In this document: in pieces, positions 41,342-45,654 of the stretch
Position numbering within the stretch: position 1 is the stretch's first letter
Layout of the letters: each line of letters opens with the position of its first letter
NCBI GenBank assembly: GCA_052144935.1
Contig: JBKQPR010000072.1
Span: forward strand, 1 to 45,654
DNA from: JOPF133 sp052144935
GTDB lineage: Bacteria > Acidobacteriota > Terriglobia > Bryobacterales > Bryobacteraceae
Direction of reading: 5' to 3'
DNA length: 45,654 bases
Made by a program: the position numbers and the translations under genes
The notes under the pieces: generated by a model
Databases searched by the model: none
What the model was told of the DNA's origin: nothing
What the model saw: only the letters and a program-made list of their open reading frames with translations

Positions 41342-44300
41342 TCAGAACGTAAAGCGAGCTACGAGTTGGCCGTTGCGAGGCTGAGTATTCAGCGAGGTAT
41401 AGCTGACGGCCCCGAATCCCGAAGGAGACGAGTAACCTGCCGGACAAGTGAACGATCCTGCCGGAACGCTGACGCTGCTGGCCTCGCCGGCGGTCGGAGT
41501 CGTAATGGTACAACCCCGATTGCCCTGCGGGCTGGAAGAGGTTGCCGTGTTGAGATACAGGCGGTTAAAGACGTTGAAGAACTCCGCCCGGATCTCCAGG
41601 GTTTTCCGTTCGCGAATACGGAACGTGCGGCCGATACTCATGGATTCGGCCGGACGCCGCGGTTGCCGGAAATCGCCGTAGTAGGGCGCCGAAGTCCCCC
41701 ATTGCCCCGGCGCGGGGTTGACCCACGCCGCCGGATTGAGGATGAACTGGCCCGTCGGGTTGACGCAATTGCAGTTCGGATTGGTGATGTAAAGAGGCTG
41801 CCCCGGAACGCGGTTCTCCAGGGTGTTTTGCCCGTACCAACTGCTCTGCGTATTGGACGATACCGGGGTGGCGATTGGAAGCCCGGATGAATACTGAAGT
41901 AAGCCTCCGAAGTTCCATCCCGCAATGGCTTCCCGTAGAAACTTGTTCTGGGGGAGGAACCCGTACTTTTGAACCTGGTAGGTAAAGCCTGTGTTGAAGA
42001 TCAGCGGCTGGTTGGTACTGGTGATGCTTTTCTGGATCGGGCGGTTAAAGATGTTGTTGACGGTTCCGCCCGGATTCGCTTCCGTCTTGGCCCACGTAAG
42101 AGCCGACTGGAGCGACAGGCCATAGGCCGTACGTTTGGTGACCTTGGCTTGCAGTGAGTCGTACCAGCTATCGCCCAAAGGAGCGCCATAGATCGTTCCA
42201 ACGCTCGAAACCTGCGGGAACGGCCGCAGGGCCTGCAATACCGTCTGGGTGAGCGGGAATGTAGGATAGGGTAGCGGTACTCCGGAAGCTTTTCCAAGAG
42301 CGCTGCCCATGGTCGAGGTGAGCGTGGCTTGGCCGGCAGCCGTGGTGGGGTCGATGCCGTAATGGGCGAAGGTTGCCGGGTTAGGCGTGTTCAGACCGCC
42401 CAGGAGACTGCTGCTGTTCTCCCATGCGCCGCGGTTGCCGACGAAGTTGGCTTCCACGACCAGGTCTCGCAACACTTGCCGCTGCCCCCCCATGGTCCAC
42501 TGGAGAATCCGCGCCGCGCGGCCTGCGTTCGGATCGATGAAAAACGGCGCCGAGCTCGGCGTGCCGCTGGCGTTGGAATAGAGGCCGGGCCCAAGCGATG
42601 CGGTCGTAAGCTGGGACGGGCTGTAGACCAATCCCTGGCTAAGGGTGGTGGCCGGAACGCCGAAGGCCGGAGACGGGAAGTTCAGTTGATTGAAACCCAC
42701 TCCGAGTATGGCCGCATTGGTGATGTAGGCGAAGGTGGATATGGGCGCGTAGCTAAGGCCTACGCCTCCCCGCAGGACGGTCTTCGAATCAAGCTGGAAA
42801 GCGGCGCCGAGACGGGGAGCGACCGAATACGGATAGGTTTTGGTAAAGGTGCAGTTACAGCGTCCGGACCCGTAACCCTGATAAAGGATTCCACCCGGTA
42901 TGTTGTTATCCACCGGATCGGGAACGGTCGGTCCGAACTCGGTCCAACGGTAGTGGATTTCGTGGCCCCAACTCTGTAGATCCCAACGCAGACCGTAGTC
43001 GAGCGTGAACCGGTGGGTGACTTTCCACGTGTCCTGGGTAAAAAGGCCCCAGGCTTGCCTGCGGAGCTGCGGATCCTGAACGGTGTTGACGGTCGCGGTG
43101 TCGACCAGTCCGAGAAGGAAACTGGCGTAGCCGTTGCCCGTACTGCCGGCAATGCCGTTGCCGTTTACGCTGGCCGTATTGTTGTAGGGATCGGCCGTTT
43201 CGTTGGAGCTGAAGTTGTAAACGCCCTGGGCTCCCCGCGAATTGCGGTCGGTCCAACTGTTCAGGCGCCATTCGGCCCCCAGCTTGAAGGTATGGTTGCG
43301 ATGGATCCATGTCGCGGTGGCCGACGCGCTGAAGGTACCGTCATAGTAGCTGTTGGCGTTGGTCGGCCCCAGTTGTTGTTCTCCACCTGAGCTGTTGAAA
43401 ATGAGTTCCGGAAAACCGGCTGGATTTGTGGAACTGCCCACCAGTCCAAGCTGGCCAACGGCGTCATACTTCAGCACCGGGGGCGGAGAGCTATCGGGGT
43501 TGTGGAACCGCTGATAGCCGGCGCCCGCGTGAAGCAGAAGGGTCGGGGTGATGGATTTGTCGTAGTTGAGCCGGGGAACCGTGCCGTAGATGGCCTGCAC
43601 CCGGACAACCGCGATCGGGTACGGCATACAATTCTGCGTGGTCTCCTGATTGGTGGTCAGTTTATTGAAATAAAACGACAATCTGGAATTGTCGGGTAGG
43701 ATCTGGTCGATCTTCACCGTCGGGGTCTGCTGGTTGTTGGGAGTGGCGCACGCTTCCACCCAGTTGCTGGTCTGATTGGCGTTGGTCGGCAACGGGATCA
43801 GGTTCTGGATCTTTACGGCGACCGGGTCGAAGCGGTTTTGCGGAATGATGTTGCCGGGGAAGGGCGTGGCGACCACCGTCCCGTTCGCCAGCGTGGTGCG
43901 TGAGGCAGGGTCGTATATGGCTCCATTTAAGAGGGCGTTACCTCCCGGATCGCTGCCGAGGTTCTGGCCGGGGAAGAGGGCGTTGGAACTGAAGTTGCCG
44001 GCTCGCATGGCGGCTGTCGGGAACGTGAGGAAACTCGATCCATTCGGATAGGTAATGTTGCGGAAGATCTCTTCACTGAAGAAGAAGAACGTCTTGTTCC
44101 TTCCGTTATACACTTTCGGAATCCACACCGGACCGCCGATCGTGCCGCCGAAATCGTTCTTGCGGCTGCGGGGATTGGTGCTGGGAACGGTAGGGGTAAA
44201 GTAGGGACGATGAGCGTCGAAATCCTCGTTGGTCAGGTACTCGTAACCGCCGCCGTGGAACTGGTTGGTCCCCGATTTGGTGGTGAAATTGTAGAACCCC

Positions 44301-44383
44301 CCACCCGCCTGGCTGAACTCGGCCGCGAAATTGCTGGTCTGAAGCGAGAATTCCTCTATCGAGTCGACAGAGGCATGCGACAC
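41342..44383 (-). CDS. Oar-like TonB-dependent receptor 2, main part (frameshifted gene)
   Basis: A 1,013-residue frame starting MSHASVDSIEEFSLQTSNFAAEFSQAGGGFYNFTTKSGTNQFHG, i.e. inside the plug domain, and ending NGQLVARFTF, the barrel's last strand. It lacks the signal peptide and regulatory domain, which lie in the overlapping frame 44356-45003. Joining the two frames gives a complete receptor of about 1,215 residues. The break is at about 44426-44431: before it the frame reads RIQVEGP, and one inserted base would continue DSTSQNDPNWTSTVSHASVDS. It is either a recent frameshift or a sequencing error. It is followed by a terminator. Confidence 0.85.
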   Translation of the reverse strand: MSHASVDSIEEFSLQTSNFAAEFSQAGGGFYNFTTKSGTNQFHGGGYEYLTNEDFDAHRPYFTPTVPSTNPRSRKNDFGGTIGGPVWIPKVYNGRNKTFFFFSEEIFRNITYPNGSSFLTFPTAAMRAGNFSSNALFPGQNLGSDPGGNALLNGAIYDPASRTTLANGTVVATPFPGNIIPQNRFDPVAVKIQNLIPLPTNANQTSNWVEACATPNNQQTPTVKIDQILPDNSRLSFYFNKLTTNQETTQNCMPYPIAVVRVQAIYGTVPRLNYDKSITPTLLLHAGAGYQRFHNPDSSPPPVLKYDAVGQLGLVGSSTNPAGFPELIFNSSGGEQQLGPTNANSYYDGTFSASATATWIHRNHTFKLGAEWRLNSWTDRNSRGAQGVYNFSSNETADPYNNTASVNGNGIAGSTGNGYASFLLGLVDTATVNTVQDPQLRRQAWGLFTQDTWKVTHRFTLDYGLRWDLQSWGHEIHYRWTEFGPTVPDPVDNNIPGGILYQGYGSGRCNCTFTKTYPYSVAPRLGAAFQLDSKTVLRGGVGLSYAPISTFAYITNAAILGVGFNQLNFPSPAFGVPATTLSQGLVYSPSQLTTASLGPGLYSNASGTPSSAPFFIDPNAGRAARILQWTMGGQRQVLRDLVVEANFVGNRGAWENSSSLLGGLNTPNPATFAHYGIDPTTAAGQATLTSTMGSALGKASGVPLPYPTFPLTQTVLQALRPFPQVSSVGTIYGAPLGDSWYDSLQAKVTKRTAYGLSLQSALTWAKTEANPGGTVNNIFNRPIQKSITSTNQPLIFNTGFTYQVQKYGFLPQNKFLREAIAGWNFGGLLQYSSGLPIATPVSSNTQSSWYGQNTLENRVPGQPLYITNPNCNCVNPTGQFILNPAAWVNPAPGQWGTSAPYYGDFRQPRRPAESMSIGRTFRIRERKTLEIRAEFFNVFNRLYLNTATSSSPQGNRGCTITTPTAGEASSVSVPAGSFTCPAGYSSPSGFGAVSYTSLNTQPRNGQLVARFTF

Positions 44384-45003
44384 CGTCGACGTCCAATTGG
44401 GGTCGTTCTGGCTGGTGGAATCGGGCCCTCCACCTGGATGCGGAAGGTGCCTGTCGGCAGGCCGTTCACCTGCGACGTGTCCTGTCCTGTGCCCGTTACC
44501 CCAGGCGACAGCATGTTGAACTGGAACGGGCTGCGGATGTTGCCGGAACTGCCCCCGCCGCCGCCGAAGTTCAGCGGCAGCCCGTTGATGGTTTCCGTTC
44601 CGATGATCGTGCTCTGCTCCGCCGATTCCGTCTTGAGCTGCGGCGCTTCGGCCGTAACCGTTACTGTCTCCGTATTCGCTCCAACCTCCAGACCAACATC
44701 GACGCGGTCGGTGATGGAGACCTGAACTTCAATGTTCTCCCGGACGAACTTCTTGAATCCCTTCACGTCGACAGAGAGCGAATACATGCCGGCGGGCAGG
44801 GATGGAATCGTGTAGTTGCCGGTGGCGGTTGTAATGGTCTTCGATTGCTCGCCGCTACCGGTATTGGTGGCGCTGACCGACGCGCCAGGTACGACGGCGC
44901 CAGCCTGATCCTTGACCTCCCCTGTGATGGTTCCGCGATCGTTCTGAGCGTACATAGCCAGAGCGGACGCGAAGAAGAAAAACACTGCGGAAACGAGCCG
45001 CAC
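44356..45003 (-). CDS. TonB-dependent receptor 2, N-terminal part (frameshifted gene)
   Basis: A 215-residue frame with a signal peptide (LVSAVFFFFASALAMYAQ), a carboxypeptidase-regulatory-like domain (ITGEVKDQAGAVVPGASVSATNTGSG) and the beginning of the plug (TVTAEAPQLKTESAEQSTIIGTETINGLPLNF). It ends with non-homologous residues after RIQVEG because of the frameshift and stops 27 bases inside the next frame. The GTG start at 45003 has a strong ribosome-binding site (TAAAGGAGG) at good spacing, so this is the true beginning of the receptor. See the main part for the downstream frame. Confidence 0.85.
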   Translation of the reverse strand: MRLVSAVFFFFASALAMYAQNDRGTITGEVKDQAGAVVPGASVSATNTGSGEQSKTITTATGNYTIPSLPAGMYSLSVDVKGFKKFVRENIEVQVSITDRVDVGLEVGANTETVTVTAEAPQLKTESAEQSTIIGTETINGLPLNFGGGGGSSGNIRSPFQFNMLSPGVTGTGQDTSQVNGLPTGTFRIQVEGPIPPARTTPIGRRRCRMPLSTR

Positions 45004-45513
45004 TTTGGAACCTCCTTTAGGAACCCTCTTCGATTGAGCCTGAACCTTGGGTCAAACCGTATCAGATCCGGGGAAAAGAAGCATCATACTTTAGTCGGGT
45101 GTCTTGGGTTCCTCCTGGGAATTCGGGTGGGTTGGATGACGAGTATAGCGCCCACGACCGGAAACCCAAGGAAGCCGACGACGACGGGGCCTCCCCTCCT
45201 TGATCGGGCGCGCTTGGGAATCCAATGGACTCCGGTTGGTTGCAGCCAGGTGAGTCCTCAACCGTTGAGACCACCTGGAATCCATTGAAACGGCGTGGCT
45301 TAACTGACCGGCGCTTAAGGTTGGGCCGGCCGGGCCGCGAAAAGATCGGACCCGGTATGACTCAATAGGCAAGCCATTGGTTCGACCATTGAGATGAGAC
45401 TCGAAGGCGGAGGCCGGCCGCCAGGTGGCGCAGGTGTTCTCGCCGGGGTGTTTTCGCCTGCCAGGTCTCCCGGATATTGACCGTTTGGTGCAGTGTGGTG
45501 ATGGTTACCGTGA
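45004..45513. other. Intergenic region with large inverted repeat
   Basis: About 510 bp between the receptor start and a 5'-truncated FG-GAP gene. It contains the inverted repeat at 45223-45287 and the word TTTTCGCCTGCC (about 45445-45456) shared with the hairpin near 30092. No coding frame with convincing start and family similarity was seen. Confidence 0.55.
45223..45287. repeat. Long imperfect inverted repeat
   Basis: Nested complementary arms: CAATGG (45223-45228) with CCATTG (45282-45287), CCAGGTG (45246-45252) with CACCTGG (45272-45278), and the inner CTCAAC/GTTGAG around a single C. The axis of symmetry is near 45262. It could be a structured RNA or an operator, or the scar of a mobile element next to the truncated gene. 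Confidence 0.55.
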
Positions 45514-45654
45514 ATCGGCGCCATTTCATCCGTCGGGCTGAACCAGAACAACACCCGCTTCAGCTTTGCGCCCGCCTGGTGCGATTACGATGGCGATGGC
45601 TGGCCCGATCTGTTCGTAGCCAACGACTTCGGGCGAAAGAATCTGTATAAGAAC
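45514..45654 (+). pseudogene. CRTAC1/FG-GAP (ASPIC-UnbV) protein fragment, cut at window end
   Basis: The 47 codons to the window end read VGLNQNNTRFSFAPAWCDYDGDGWPDLFVANDFGRKNLYKN at their C-terminal part. FAPAWCDYDGDGWPDLFVANDFG is the Ca-binding FG-GAP/VCBS repeat of CRTAC1-type proteins, which often accompany multihaem-TPR proteins. A stop codon (TGA at 45511-45513) precedes the frame with no start codon after it. The expected upstream part (…FTDVT, signal peptide, first repeats) is absent. It is thus 5'-truncated or frameshifted; the 3' part lies beyond the window. Confidence 0.75.

Noticed and set aside
1..45654. CRISPR array, tRNA or rRNA genes
   Set aside because: No regularly spaced repeats of suitable length and no tRNA or rRNA core sequence was seen by eye.

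Overview
The window looks like a chromosomal segment of a GC-rich soil acidobacterium of the Solibacter/Bryobacter kind. The evidence is a secreted protein with the Solibacter-type C-terminal domain (TIGR03437 family), two very large Oar-like TonB-dependent receptors with an N-terminal carboxypeptidase-regulatory domain, a Reg_prop/Y_Y_Y sensor kinase, a DUF5703 protein, and a multihaem cytochrome-TPR protein beside a CRTAC1-like fragment. This is inference from protein families; no rRNA or tRNA gene is visible.

Left part (1-7095): two transposase remnants, a zinc-ribbon small protein, a DUF4159 protein, pirin divergent from a membrane metallophosphoesterase, an MFS transporter, and a stand-alone OmpR-type DNA-binding protein preceded by 11-bp-phased repeats. 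Two perfect tandem parS sites (6996-7031) lie just before a two-gene AddB/AddA-type helicase-nuclease operon (7096-13013).

Centre-left (13014-17538) is an accessory island with visibly fewer GC-ending codons than its neighbours. It holds a compact three-gene operon: a nucleoside-phosphorylase-superfamily protein, a NACHT-like STAND NTPase with HEAT-like repeats, and a cytidine-deaminase-fold enzyme. The first two genes are 14 bp apart and the last two overlap. I read this as a candidate anti-phage or conflict system in which the NTPase senses and two nucleotide-modifying enzymes act as effectors. It is followed by structured non-coding DNA and a small-protein/PIN-nuclease pair that resembles a toxin-antitoxin module.

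Centre (17526-30001): sugar and cell-surface functions (DUF5703 glycosidase-like protein, serine beta-lactamase-like hydrolase, GH42-type beta-galactosidase), an orphan Phd-type antitoxin with a perfect 20-bp palindrome, and a two-component system. The kinase and response regulator are separated by a TIGR03437 protein, and copies of the kinase gene's 3' end lie beside the response regulator gene.

Right part (30002-45654): a HigBA-type module whose toxin gene is frameshifted, an L-asparaginase remnant, an argininosuccinate-lyase-like gene coupled to a PIG-L/LmbE deacetylase with Gly-rich inserts, a TonB-dependent receptor, a seven-haem cytochrome c-TPR protein, a second TonB-dependent receptor split by a frameshift, and the truncated start of a CRTAC1/FG-GAP protein running off the end. 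Dispersed intergenic repeats, several intrinsic terminators and two good sigma70-like promoters were also found.
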